Positions 1 to 11,159 of a stretch of DNA of 64,000 nt are shown piece by piece. Both the position numbers and the translations under genes were made by a program. This DNA is from Icerya purchasi (Eukaryota > Arthropoda > Insecta > Hemiptera > Monophlebidae): contig CM077115.1 in NCBI GenBank assembly GCA_039619475.1, positions 141,062,172 through 141,126,171 on the forward strand, in the 5' to 3' direction. Every line of letters starts with the position of its first letter. Within the stretch, counting starts at the first letter, position 1. Under the pieces are notes generated by a model. It was not told the origin of the DNA, ran no database searches, and saw nothing but the letters and a program-made list of their open reading frames with translations.

Positions 1-114
1 TCATTGACCACTTTCATTTTGGAGATTAATTCTCTACTATTTTTTAGCTAATCTTCGTCCTGCTCCCATTCACTTAGACTTCTAAGAAGATAATCAGTGT
101 TAATGCGAAATATC

Positions 115-699
115 TCAAAAAATTATTTCTTGGTCAGCGAATTGACAAATCGATCTTCGGCATAAATTTTCCACGTCAGAAAATTTGATGTGCAATCGGC
201 TCATGTCGTCATCTTCTGTTGCATCGAGATCCAGGTTTTTGCGCATTCTTTCTTTCACCTCATTACTGGCATTGTTATCAACGAAAACGAAGCCAATTTC
301 TTCCCGAGTTAGATACCATAAATAGCAAATAAATTGATTTACAGCCAGTTTTGAAAATTCTTCGTCTATTTTTCTTTGTAAGACTTCAGTTTTTTGTAGA
401 AAATTAAAATCTGCATTTGGTGCTTTCATAGTAACCGGAGCTGAAAACCGCACTTCCACATAAGTTGTCACAATAAAAATACAAATGTCAGCTAAATCTT
501 TCGCTTCTGAAATTTTCAGTTTAAATTTATAATGTGGGACAGCATAATTCAGTTCCAGTTCATCGGATTCCTTTTTTATTTTTTCTGCCTTCTCCTTCCT
601 GAACTGTTCCCTTGATCGTTGTATTGACGTTCGATTGATGATTAGATTACTTACATCAGCGTTGATAACTTCAGCAGTAGCTATTAAAAGATGTACCAT
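115..699 (-). CDS. Possible mobile-element-derived protein, 194 aa
   Basis: This is the longest clean frame in the window with normal amino-acid composition. The N-terminal third is charged (residues about 20-50, rich in R, K and E) and contains INADVSNLIINRTSIQRSRE. The middle has VEVRFSAPVTMKAPNADFNF and the C-terminal third has FICYLWYLTREEIGFVF. From memory these resemble blocks of multicopy, poorly characterised proteins found in many arthropod genomes, sometimes in spiders and hemipterans, and probably of mobile origin. In such proteins a segment usually separates the N-terminal block from the YVEVWF-like block. Here the two blocks are joined at NYAVPHYKF, which suggests an internal deletion or a fused exon. 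No catalytic motif is visible, and the function is unknown. It could be a pseudogene or an internally deleted copy. The start is the first ATG after an upstream region that is unrelated LINE-like sequence on the other strand. Confidence 0.4.
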   Translation of the reverse strand: MVHLLIATAEVINADVSNLIINRTSIQRSREQFRKEKAEKIKKESDELELNYAVPHYKFKLKISEAKDLADICIFIVTTYVEVRFSAPVTMKAPNADFNFLQKTEVLQRKIDEEFSKLAVNQFICYLWYLTREEIGFVFVDNNASNEVKERMRKNLDLDATEDDDMSRLHIKFSDVENLCRRSICQFADQEIIF

Positions 700-895
700 A
701 CAAAAGCTAGGCGTTACTCCAATCTGTTATCACTCAAACTCCCTACTCCCTATTGTGCCTCGTACATCTTATCGTTTCCGTCGATCTCCGTTGTTCCTAT
801 CCACAGTTCTTTTACCTTATCAATATTTGACACCGACTTTACATCTAACTGATCCTTCTCCCTCGTGTCGTTTCTGGGCGAAGATCCTTTGTTAA
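690..895 (+). mobile_element. Possible LINE 3' fragment (zinc-knuckle region)
   Basis: The strand is pyrimidine-rich. One frame reads PYQYLTPTLHLTDPSPSCRF, which resembles the stretch before the C-terminal cysteine-histidine knuckle of R1/I/jockey-type LINE proteins (the usual form is a histidine-rich loop, then P-x-C-x-x-C). The frame breaks at 895, and no poly(A) tail is seen just after it. It abuts the 194-codon frame on the other strand. It is weak on its own, but it shares the pyrimidine-rich bias of better fragments at 19740, 27450 and 62100. Confidence 0.3.
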
Positions 896-2143
896 CATGC
901 AAAAGGAGGAGGGGCGCGCTAGGCGTGGTGTCGTGAATTTATCACGAGCTCTCCTCTCTTTCTTGGTAATATGTATGTTTACTTTGCAGATTTTGCTGAT
1001 GTGAAATAATCGGCGCTCATGTCTGGCATTAATAATTAACTTTCTTAGTCTATTCTGCGGCAAATTGTAAATATATTTTCAACTATTTTTTTATTCTTAT
1101 CAATAAAATTATTCACCGGTAACACCCGCTAAACCATTGTGTGTAGTGATGAGTGTAAGAGTACCTTCGCGCGCGCGCGCTGAATTGCGCTATTGGCGCT
1201 ATATTCATAAAGTCGACCAAATTAGCTAAAATTTTAACACTATGATTTTTTCATATAAGAGAACAAGACTACCGGTTGGGAGATTAAAAATTTTAACCTT
1301 GAAAAATAAGGGCCATAAATGTAAAACTTTTTAGAAATACATATTATTCGCAATAAAAGTGCAAATTTACTGTATCCTGCATAAGCGAAAAGTTATTATA
1401 AAGAAAATCATCATCCGACTAGATTTGTAATGCTTTTCAAATAGCTCGAATGATGCTAATTTTATTTATTTATTTAAACACACCTGAAAATTAAATATTT
1501 ATTAATGAAATAAATATGTTTCTTATACAAAAAAAATAAATACTTTTTCCCGTTTTAGTTGGTACGTTTATAAAACTTACATTCTTTATTCCGACTAGAT
1601 TGCGGGAAAAACCCTTAATAGATAGATATTGTAATATCAAAAAAAAACAACAACGAGCTATATAAATATCAGTGAAGCAGTGAATATTATAATCAATAAA
1701 ATTAAATAGACATTTAGTTAATGGGAAAAGTCAGACCGCCTCGATATTCGTTTCAAGGTCTGATTTGCTTTCATCAACCTGTCACAGTGTTGAATGCCGG
1801 CTGTCAGACAAAAGTTTTAACTTGTTGGGCGTCAAAATTTGTTCTTGCGTTTCATATTTGTAACGTAAACCGTTTAAATTCATTCAGTAAACAAACTTTC
1901 ACTAGGATCAATTTAGAAGATAGAGCGACGCGCACACAGATAAAAATTTTAAAAACAGTAAATATTTTGCTACAAAATTGTAAATTTTATTCAATAAATT
2001 TTTCTTTCACGTTTTACTTTAATGAAATATCAATAAATTTGCAATTTCGGAGCGTGAGAAACTGAATTAGCATTTAACAAGAATTGCCAATGTACAAAAT
2101 ACATTATCAATGCTGTATTTGATTAATTACTCTTTAATATTAC

Positions 2144-2210
<67 letters not shown>

Positions 2211-4197
2211 ATTTCAAACGATATGTTGATATTATTTCAGATGTCTAACAGTAAGTTTTTCCGCAATGAGTCCGGTATTTTTAGCTGGTGACCAAAAGGT
2301 GCATACAAAAATATCTTATAAGGATGTGATCCATATTTACACTAAAGAACGTAGGTTTTGTGAACGAATACAACGCACTGAGTGACCCTTTTGGAGTAAT
2401 ATCGAATATATTAATAATATGTCGCTGAAATATTTTTATTGATCTCACCTTTGCTTTGCGTTAATAATGGAATAAAATAAAAATAACGATTAGAGGAAGT
2501 ATGTTTTAAACAGAGGCCGCGTCACCGAATATGTTTCATATTTTCTTGTTATATATTTGTTTTAGTTTTATTTTCACCGGAAGCAACGTGTCAACGGCGA
2601 ATATTATTTTCTACGATACAACTTACATTGCTGCGATTTGAACATCAACAGTCACTGCATAAAACCAGTTTATATTTTAACAGATTTTTTGTTGGTTTTC
2701 ATATTTTTAACCAGTTTAATTACTTAAACGAGTCTAATGTTTGACGGGTTTGTTTTCGAAATTTCACCTATTCTGATTTTTATACTTATACGTCAACAAA
2801 TATCACTGACATAGATGAATAATCAACGATTAAAACGGAACGCATAGAAGCCCCCTTTTCTTTCTACTGTTTGGTTTGTTCAAGTGTCTCCCTCCGCTCC
2901 ATCCGGGTTTGTCCCCGTAGATTTGTCACGAAAAGATTTGCAAGTTAGGACAGTCACGACCGTCTTTAAACTTCTAGAGCTAATAAGGCCTGTCCAACAT
3001 ACCAGAGTGTCAACTGATGTTTAATTGCACGAAATTTCAATCGAATATATAGCGCATCTGACGGCGCTCAAAACTTCCCCTTCTTATCTGCGAAAGTCGA
3101 ATCGAGGTAATTATTTTCATGTTTATTTACAAAAATCATAATATCCCGACTCCCTTTTTTTCTTCACTTTTTCACGACATTGAGTATTTTATATCTGAAC
3201 CTTTCTTTTTATTGAGTTTCGATCCAGCATAACGCAACCGCTTTTTTGTATAATTTCATCGATGAATTCATATTGAAAGCTGGTCCGCTTCGGTTTTATG
3301 CAAAAATTCATTCTCTAGTGTAAATTTATTTTTCTTCACTTTTTCGAACTTATTATTTTTTTATTTATTTTCCCGGTTTTCTTCAGCTTATGATTTTTAA
3401 TAAAACGTTGTTAGTGTCGGCTTTAGCCCGCTTCACATCCTCGGACAAATTAATTTATTATGACATCCGCGAGTCAAATTCGAATTGAAAATTTCAATTA
3501 CTAAAAATGTTCGAATTTCTAAATCTCTTACCTACTTAAATTGATTTAAATAAAATAATAAAGATAAAAAGATATTCTTCTCTTTAAAGTATCAAAAATT
3601 ATTTGCAGCGATAAAAACGAAATTTACTTTGTTAAACTTTACTGCAACAAGAAATCATTACTATTATTTTTAGTAATTTTTAATAATAAAAATGGAGTAG
3701 TTATAAATATGGAACAAAATTAAAAATATTGTTCATCTTTTTTTTTTTTTTGTACTACATATACATAAAGTCGTCGTTACGCACTTATTTTAACTCGTTG
3801 AAGTTTTTAGTAAACAAATATACACTTCTTTATATGTTATGAATGAGGTACTGAATTTAAATAAAAATTAAAAATATCGGCAAAATTAACTTTTCGACTT
3901 TTTCCATCAGCGAACTCCCCCGCTTTTTCAATGCGATTAAATCAGGATTTTCAGCAACAGAATGTGTCACTAAACTGGAAAGTCTTTCTTGGGACTTTAC
4001 GTTATTTATTAAAAAGAACAAATAACTCGATAACTTGCGGTTCTCTCGTTTACACCTTAATACTACGATAGCAAAACAGGAAATTAGTAATATTTACATA
4101 CAAAGTCAAAAAAAAAAAAAAAGAAGAAATGAACTTTTAGATATGGTACGGAGGCACTTGTGTTTTTCAAATGAATTCGTATATATATATATATATA
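896..4197. other. AT-rich DNA, no gene recognised
   Basis: No coding segment is recognisable. It contains a short CG run near 1170-1181, the TTA microsatellite listed separately, and poly(T) near 3740. The 114-codon frame starting at 1721 has no family-like motif and is rich in asparagine, lysine and phenylalanine, as expected for a chance frame in AT-rich DNA. Confidence 0.6.
2144..2210. repeat. (TTA)n microsatellite
   Basis: An almost uninterrupted run of about 22 TTA/ATT triplets. It ends before ordinary AT-rich sequence and has no neighbouring element. Confidence 0.95.
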
Positions 4198-4592
4198 AAC
4201 TCGGCAATTTTGGCCTCGCAAGGGGCTGTGCCCCTTGACCCCTCTTGCTTTTATTTCTGTCTCTTTCTCTTCTATACTTTGTATAAAACGATCAAAATTT
4301 ACAACGTAATTCTTACTGGCATTAACATAAAAAAAATAACATAATCACAAAAATCCTATCCTAACATTTAACCTTTCATTATATAAAATTAAGGCATTAC
4401 ATTTTTCGTTACATATTTCAATACATAAAATTGTGACATTTTTTAAATAACAATAACAAAAATCCTATAAAATATAACAAACGTTACATAAAATTGGGAC
4501 ATTTTGCGTTACATAAAATTGGGACATTTTGCGTTACATAAAATTGGGACATTTTTTCGAATGGGGGGTAGCCTAAGAATTACGTTGTAATT
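4198..4592 (-). mobile_element. Helentron-like short element, copy A
   Basis: Non-autonomous and non-coding; orientation is taken as hairpin end = 3' end. At its 3' end (left on the plus strand) is the perfect hairpin AAGGGGC-TGT-GCCCCTT at 4220-4236, close to GGCC-rich sequence. A 17-bp motif, TTACAACGTAATTCTTA (4299-4315), recurs inverted at the other end (4574-4590). Between them lie three copies of a unit containing ACATAAAATTGGGACATTTT (about 4490-4555). Both sides are (TA)n. One subterminal repeat sits at the 5' terminus and its inverse lies inside the 3' end, followed by a terminal hairpin with internal tandem repeats. That is the layout of Helentron-associated elements such as DINE-1. 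The class is inferred; no Rep/helicase gene is present. Confidence 0.7.
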
Positions 4593-6596
4593 AATATATA
4601 TATATATATATTATATACCGCGTTTGCCCTCGCCACTCATAATAAAGATACGGGACTAACTCCTAAGGAAATCGAAATAGCAAAGATCGCGCTTATTGTT
4701 CTTCATGTACGTATACGCAATCGGTCAACACCTAGGAAATGTCGTATTTTTTATCGGTAAGTTACGTCGCACACACTTCCAATCCGAATTACTAACAGAA
4801 AAATTCAAGCGTAAACAATAAATGTTACAAAAATTTTAAAGAAGACTGAGAAAATATTAAAAAATAAGAAATCTTTGCCGCTCCAATAAAAACCAATCTC
4901 GGAAACGCCCTCCCTCCCGACCGACTCCGCCGCCTGTTTACTCTGAAGATATTTTGCTTTGATATTTCTATTTGACACCTGAGATGAAAAGAGGTTTACG
5001 GGTAAAAATTCGATTTTGGGATTTTATTAATTTATCAAAAATTCAAAAGACCTTTTCGCAAGTTAACTACAAAATATTTAAATGCAATAATTCAAAACAT
5101 ATAAACGCATTTTCTCAAACGATATACTTTTTAGCTGGAAGCCGATTTTCTGTTCATTCGATAACGTGTATAAGTTGTTACGCGGAGTTAGTTTCCAAAG
5201 TTACCAAGTCCGAAAGAATAATATTAATAATAAAAAAAAAAAAAAACATAGCTCGCTTTTTTTATTTCTTATTTTTTTCTTCCCGAATGGGAGAGTTTAG
5301 TTACCCCATAGCTCAATAAAACGTACCCTGCTATATACCAACGCCAGAAATCGTAGAAAATTCTCCGTCGAATACGTTTTGGCTAAATCGGTTCAATACG
5401 ACTACACAGTTTTGCGAAAATAATTCGTTCAGAGTAATAACGGAAAAATAACAAAAAATAGTTTCTTACTTACGCAATTATCGGATTATAGATTTTTTCA
5501 ATTTTGTCGGATAATTAACCGCCTCCCAACACACACGCACCTTTCATTTGTCTCGGAGTTAATGATTCCGTTTTTTACTTTAGGCTTATTTTATAATTCT
5601 TTTCACAACGATTTATGCCCGTTTATTGTTTTTTTTTTAGTGTTGTTTATTTGCGTAATTTTCCTTTACATTTAAAAAGACGATAAGATTTCCGGATATA
5701 TTTTTATTTCTGTTCAGTAATTATGTATATATAGGTATTGCGTAACAAAATGTATAATTTTAACCTACATACAAATCACTTTTAGATAAATGACACAGAT
5801 CTTAGATAACTGCGTTCATTAAGTCGACCACAAGATTCATATAATTTTATACGGTATCACCCAAGTTCATTGAAACCATCACCGGGGTCGTTTCTCTTTT
5901 AACATAGCGCATGATGTTTAATACGTTAAATTACGGTGGCAGTTTTAGACGCTTGGAATAAAAAAAAGTACACGCGTACATTGAATTAGTTGTTTTTGAG
6001 TTGTGCACAATAGCGGAGAATTTTGTTTTATTCAGTATTTTGACGACGAGTTATTCTGTACAACAATAATCTACGTGTATAACAAAAGAAATGAATAAAA
6101 TTGAAAAAGTGAATTAATGTTCGGGCTAAATTGAGTCTTAAATGAAAACTATAACCAGTAGCAACAACTACCAAACTAGAACTTCTGTAAACATTGTAAG
6201 GTTAAATTTGACTTAAAACACGTCGCTCGGCGAAATACGAATTTCCGGTTATTAGGACAAAAAAACCTTGTTTAGAACAAATTCGACACTTCCGAAAAAA
6301 GCTAACAGATTTTCAAGCATGTTTACATGTTTTTCCTCATACCCGTGTAAAATGAAATAAACAATTAATCCTTCGTCTTATTTAACTGTACCTTACACAC
6401 ACACTATGCAATGAAAAAATATCAAAATTAAGGCAAGAGAAAGAGAAAACTAGTGTGATTCCTAATTTATGGCGCTACTGACAATATCAGAAGAATGTAA
6501 AACCGTCTGAAGTGTCAAAAGTATTTCCTAAATGGAAGAATAATAAAACGGCTTCGGTATGTTTTACATATATACATACATACATACATACATATA

Positions 6597-6630
<34 letters not shown>

Positions 6631-6671
6631 CATGCATACGTACCTATAATATACACACGTACGCAAAAAAA
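4593..6671. other. AT-rich DNA with (CATA)n tract
   Basis: No gene or known element is recognised. An A-rich run lies at 5230-5246 and the tetranucleotide microsatellite is listed separately. The 115-codon frame at 4972-5319 has no recognisable motif. Confidence 0.6.
6565..6640. repeat. (TACA)n microsatellite
   Basis: Compound run of TACA units interrupted by TATA, about 76 bp. It lies just upstream of the long inverted-repeat element. Confidence 0.9.
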
Positions 6672-7071
6672 GTTTTTTTTAAAAAAAATACCAACTCCAA
6701 CATTTCTTATAAAAATTTAATAAAAATGCACTAAAAAGTAAAAAATAATTATTAGATGAAAAATATATTTCAGAGTGATAAATGTTAAGGTGATATTATA
6801 CAACATTACTACGTATTAGAGTAAACAAGAAATTAAAATTACAATATCCAGAAATAATTTAACAAATATTTAATGCAGTTTTTAATTACTATTGTAATAT
6901 GAATTTGATGCCCCGAAAAGTTGACGTTGTATAAGAATTACGATAATATCACATTAAGTTATATCATCACTCTGAAATATATCTTTTATCTAATAATTAT
7001 TTTTTACTTTTTTGTGCGTTTTTATTCAATTTTTATAATAAATCTTGAAGTCGGTACTTTGTTTTAAAAAC
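6672..7071. mobile_element. MITE-like element with long terminal inverted repeats
   Basis: The left arm (6672-6779) and right arm (6966-7071) are imperfect inverted copies of each other. For example, TATATTTCAGAGTGAT at the inner end of the left arm matches ATCACTCTGAAATATA in the right. Pairing continues inward, with TTAAGGTGATATTAT facing ATAATATCACATTAA, so the arms reach about 130 bp of a 400-bp element. There is no coding capacity. Long arms around a short core are typical of foldback-type or MITE elements. No clear target duplication was found, so the superfamily is unknown. Confidence 0.65.
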
Positions 7072-7819
7072 ATTTTATTTTACAATTTTTAGCATTATAT
7101 TTCAATTTTTTTTCTGCTAAAAATTAACCTTGTTGTCACATTGTCTCCCATATTTCACACTTTAAAAAAAAAACAAAAAAAAAAAAAACGATTTCTTTAT
7201 TTCAAACTACATTTCCACGGTAAAAACATCAAAATATATAATCGCTGTCCTTATTCAAAGCTACATTTCCATGGTAATTTAGCAAATTGATAGTATTTTA
7301 AGTCACTCACTTCTGTTATGCTAAAAAGATATTATACAAAGTGACCACATTTTTTCACATTTTTTTGACGAATACTCTCAGTTTATGTTCACCGATTTAC
7401 ATCAATATTCACACAGTACTAGCGCTGAATGATAGACTTCCTAATCGACAAAGAATCAGTAAAATCGGTCCGGATGAATATAAGTTATGCGCGAACAAAC
7501 ATACAAACAAAAAAAACAAAAAACATACGCGACCATCGTATAATTCCTTCTATTTGGAAGTTCTTAAAAATATATAATATATATTAATGACTATGTCATT
7601 CTTAGGTCGGCGTATATTGTATTTTTTGTCCCATGATCGATGTTCCGTAACTTTATACGAGGTAACAAAGGTTAAATATAATTTTGTAAGATTGCTAATT
7701 TTTTTTTTTTTTAAAAGACAAGTTTAGAATGACGTAGTTAATTGAAAACAATTTTTCTGAAAGAAGTTTAGACGAAAAAAGATCGTTGGTTAAGGGGGAC
7801 TTGCCCCTAAGACGGAGTT
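7072..7819. other. AT-rich DNA with a short dispersed-repeat signature
   Basis: Two near-identical 22-24 bp segments containing CTACATTTCC lie at 7201-7222 and 7253-7276. A segment at about 7465-7505 ends in TTATGCGCGAACAAACATAC, a phrase I associate with dispersed repeats in insect genomes. No coding region is recognised. Confidence 0.35.
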
Positions 7820-8134
7820 ATTAATTAGAACGTAATTCTTAGGCTACCCACCATTAGAAAAAATGTCCCAATTTTATGTAACGTTTGTTATATTTTATAG
7901 GATTTTTGTGATTGTTATATGTAACGAAAAATGTAATGAAACAATATATTAATTTAATGTAATGAAAGTTAAATGTTAGGATAGGATTTTTGTGATTATG
8001 TTATATTTTTTTTTTTTTGTGTTGATGTTAGTAATAATTACGTTGTAAATTTTGATCATTTTATACAAAGATACAGAAATGTAAGGAGAGGGGTCATGGG
8101 GCACAGCTCCTTGCGAGGCCAAAATGGTCGAATT
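7820..8134 (+). mobile_element. Helentron-like short element, copy B
   Basis: Starts TTAATTAGAACGTAATTC and continues AGGCTACCCACCATTAGA. The inner inverted copy of the subterminal repeat is at about 8035-8050 (AATTACGTTGTAAATTTTG). The 3' end carries GGGGCACAGCTCC followed by GCGAGGCCAAAATGG, where the hairpin has decayed by a few substitutions. It has fewer internal ACATAAAATTGGGAC-type units than copies A, D and H. The right flank is TA-rich (TATATGTATATG). Confidence 0.65.
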
Positions 8135-9449
8135 ATATATATATGTATATGTATATGTATATCAAAAATTGTTGGTGTATTTAAAAAAATGGAATTATCG
8201 AAAATTTTGACAATCAACCGCTTTCTTGGATCATTTAGATATAATACTCACTTTTCTCTTATTCTTAAGAATGTTAGGAATAATCTTAATAATTTTAAAA
8301 TTTTGAAACAAAGATCAGATGATGCTATCACAATTATTTAAATAACACGTACTATATCGCAGTGTTAAAAGTAATTGGTGCTCAAATGCGCGCAGTAACT
8401 CTCTTTTCGTAAGCAGTTATATAAAAAGACTAATTAATAAGAAAAAAACGGAAAAAAAATAACAATACTTGCGTAACCGTATTGTTGCGATCACCTATCA
8501 GTCCAATTCTTTAATGGCCTCAGTGCATGATGAAGGAATTGCTTTCGTAGTATTAATGAGACAACACAGTCTGCGGTTTAAATAGTCGCGGTTAGAACAT
8601 GACGTAAAAAAAACAAAAAAAAAACACATAAATATTCAATTTTAAAACACGTGGGGGAAATCGCGAATCACGAATAGAAATATATAGAACATCTAAAATA
8701 GTTTTTTATATCATTTTATTTCATAAAAAAGAATAAAATTAAATTATAGATTCAAAAGAAAGGTTAACACGCCAGATCCTTTTTAGCCCGCACGTCATAC
8801 TTTCGTTCAAAAAAGAATTCGCGGTATTATAGCTAAGGTCAAATGAAAGCTTATTAAACCTTTTTTTCACTAATCTATCTCTTTGCTAAGTGAACGATAA
8901 TCAGTGGAACACTCATTCTCTGATTTAGTCCGAAATATTTATTTTCTAATTATATTATTAGGTCAAGCGACTTTTAGTCCCCAATTTCCATACTTCTAGA
9001 GTTATCTATTAGATTTACAACAGTCCAATTCGGATATTTTTATCCAACAGTGCAACTGACCAAAATAGTGATATTTAGGTGTTTTTTTTTTTTCTATTTC
9101 CAGTACTATGAGTACTAGTCGGTTTTTTTTTAGCGCATAATCGATTAAATACGGTGAAAGATATAACTGAGATTTTAAATATGTACTCATAAAATATCCG
9201 GAATAAGCACGGTTCCTAGAGTATTTCTAATTTTATTTATTGCAGACGATCTCGAAATTTCCAGCCTCTTTGTTATTACGTTATGTCGCGTTTTCCTAAA
9301 AATGATTTTAGAAATGTTCCATATAACAAAATCTTTTATAATTAATTTCGTAATACTGTACGATCGTGGCAGCGATTCAGAACCACATGAGTTTAATATC
9401 TGTTCCTTACCAAAATCATTCTGGATTTTAAAATAATAATATAAACCCG
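8135..9449. other. AT-rich DNA, no gene recognised
   Basis: No reading frame has family-like content, and no clear repeat family was found here beyond homopolymer runs. Confidence 0.6.
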
Positions 9450-9752
9450 AGAGAGCGCGGTAGCCTAGTAGTTAAGGTGTCTACCAAACCGGACGTAATA
9501 TGCGATTTCGGGAGTTTCGTTTCATTATCCGAGTCATTCCTAGGTTTATACCTAATTTGAAATTGAATATTGGTTATACATTATCTGGGGGAAAGTAAAA
9601 ACGGATCCCATGAGAAAAAGGCCTCAATATCCTCTCCTTAGATCCCCATTAGATCCTTAAGTACATTATGAAAAGCTTAACTTCACAATCCATAGAACCT
9701 TATCAAGGGCATGTAACAACTTGCTTTACTTATTTTAATATAAAAAATAAAG
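9450..9752 (+). mobile_element. tRNA-derived SINE-like element
   Basis: The 5' part, GCGGTAGCCTAGTAGTTAAG, resembles a pol III A box. About 40 bp further on, GCGATTTCGGGAG could be a decayed B box. The body contains TACCTAATTTGAAATT and, near the 3' end, AAGCTTAACTTCACAATCCA, then an AT-rich tail. Both body motifs recur in the minus-strand copy at 45740-45930, and the 3' motif recurs at 53711-53880. Three diverged dispersed copies with a tRNA-like head support a SINE. It is not a functional tRNA gene, because no cloverleaf closes. Confidence 0.55.
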
Positions 9753-9980
9753 TAAAAAACAAAAAACAAACGAAAAAAATAAAATAAAAACAGGAATGAA
9801 ACAAGTTATTAAAAAGAAGATGAAGGAGCAAAATGAAAGAAAGGACACGAAGCAAAATTGAGGAGAATTCGTAACACATCGGGCGAGCTATTAAGCGAAT
9901 AGTAATAAAGTGCGTAAGTTGAAGAAAAATCAAGATGAGTATTGCGTTAAAACCTAGGAAAGAAGATTTGAACGGCAAGT
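9730..9980 (-). mobile_element. Possible LINE 3' fragment, minus strand
   Basis: The plus strand is purine-rich. The minus frame is hydrophobic and serine/leucine/phenylalanine-rich, like the tail after the zinc-knuckle region in fragments at 11165, 37569 and 51653. No catalytic or cysteine pattern is visible. It could equally be compositionally biased spacer. Confidence 0.22.
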
Positions 9981-10839
9981 CGGATTATCATGCCCATAAT
10001 TCCGAATTCACGGGAAATAATCTTTATTATACGCTCAATAAACAAACATTTATTATTCGTTTGTTTTAAATCTGCGTCACATACATATATGTCCTTAATT
10101 TGAGCATTCCCGAAGACATTTCCAGATCTAAGTGTTTCACATATACATTTTGGTTGTTCGTTGATCTCGGATTTGCTACTGTTATAAGCTATAATTTCTG
10201 AAGGCTGCCTCGTGTAAAGTAATCTAAAATGGAAATTGTCACCTTTGATTAACCTTCAATTAAAACCGCTTTGTAGGAATATTATTATTATAATTATTAT
10301 CTATCTTCTTTATTAAGTTCTTAAACTGTAGGTTAGTGAAATGTCTTCTCGCGCCTATTAATCAATAAAAAGTACACCTGTTAACGCGAAATTATTGGAA
10401 ATACAGAAGGTCGATTTAATTATCATTGCTGTAAATTTCTAAATAAATTTTAATCATAAATTATCACGTTTGTCATCGTAATCATGGATGTAGCTTTTTC
10501 CTTACAGAAGATTATGCACATACCATGTAATTCTCATCTCTTAGATTTTAGCTTTGGCATGTTCTTCAAATTCCTTTTAATTAAATCTCGTTTATCGTTA
10601 GTTTCTTCACTTCACAGGTAGTTAAAATTTTCACCATTTCATCAATAATTATGTTTTAAAAATGAACAACTAAATATCACAATTTAAACCGGTGAAACTA
10701 TTTATCCCGTATCTAAATTACTGGTTTTTTTTTGTTTGTTTGTTTTTTTGGTAATATTTATACATATATTACTAGATTTTTTTAAAAATTATCATTTAGT
10801 TTTCTTTCAGATTCAATGCGTTCCTCATCTTTACTAATA

Positions 10840-10956
10840 GTTTTTTTTTTTTGTAAATAAAGGTAGGCAGTTTTTTTTTTTTTGTAAATAAAGGTAGGCA
10901 GTTTTTTTTTTTTGTAAATAAAGGTAGGCAGTTTTTTTTTTTTTTTTTTTTTTTTT
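10840..10956 (-). repeat. Three tandem 29-bp tail units, poly(A) side on minus strand
   Basis: The unit T(10-12)-GTAAATAAAGGTAGGCAG occurs three times in tandem, followed by a longer T run ending at CGGCCCGGGATC. On the minus strand this reads GATCCCGGGCCG, a long A run, then three units ACTGCCTACCTTTATTTAC plus A10-12. This looks like an A-tailed retrotransposon 3' end with a repeated tail unit. It lies just beyond the minus-strand LINE fragment at 11160-12150. Confidence 0.75.
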
Positions 10957-11159
10957 CGGCCCGGGATCTAAACTATGTGGCCACTTTCTCAAGAGGTAAA
11001 CAGTTTAAAGCTATATATGTATATATATAACATTAATCTTTATCAATATATATTTTTTTAAATATAATTCTAAACTTTCGTTGTCTTTTTTTTTGCAATT
11101 TTTTGGGCACGTCAACAGTGGAACTTACCCAACGCAGAGAATTGAACATTAGATAAGGA

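Noticed and set aside
4220..4236. Rho-independent terminator-like hairpin
   Set aside because: The same hairpin recurs in the same place in repeat copies, so it belongs to the transposable element, not to a bacterial transcript end.
9450..9530. tRNA gene
   Set aside because: The A box is good but no acceptor, D or T stems close, and copies are dispersed with a shared tail, so it is a SINE.
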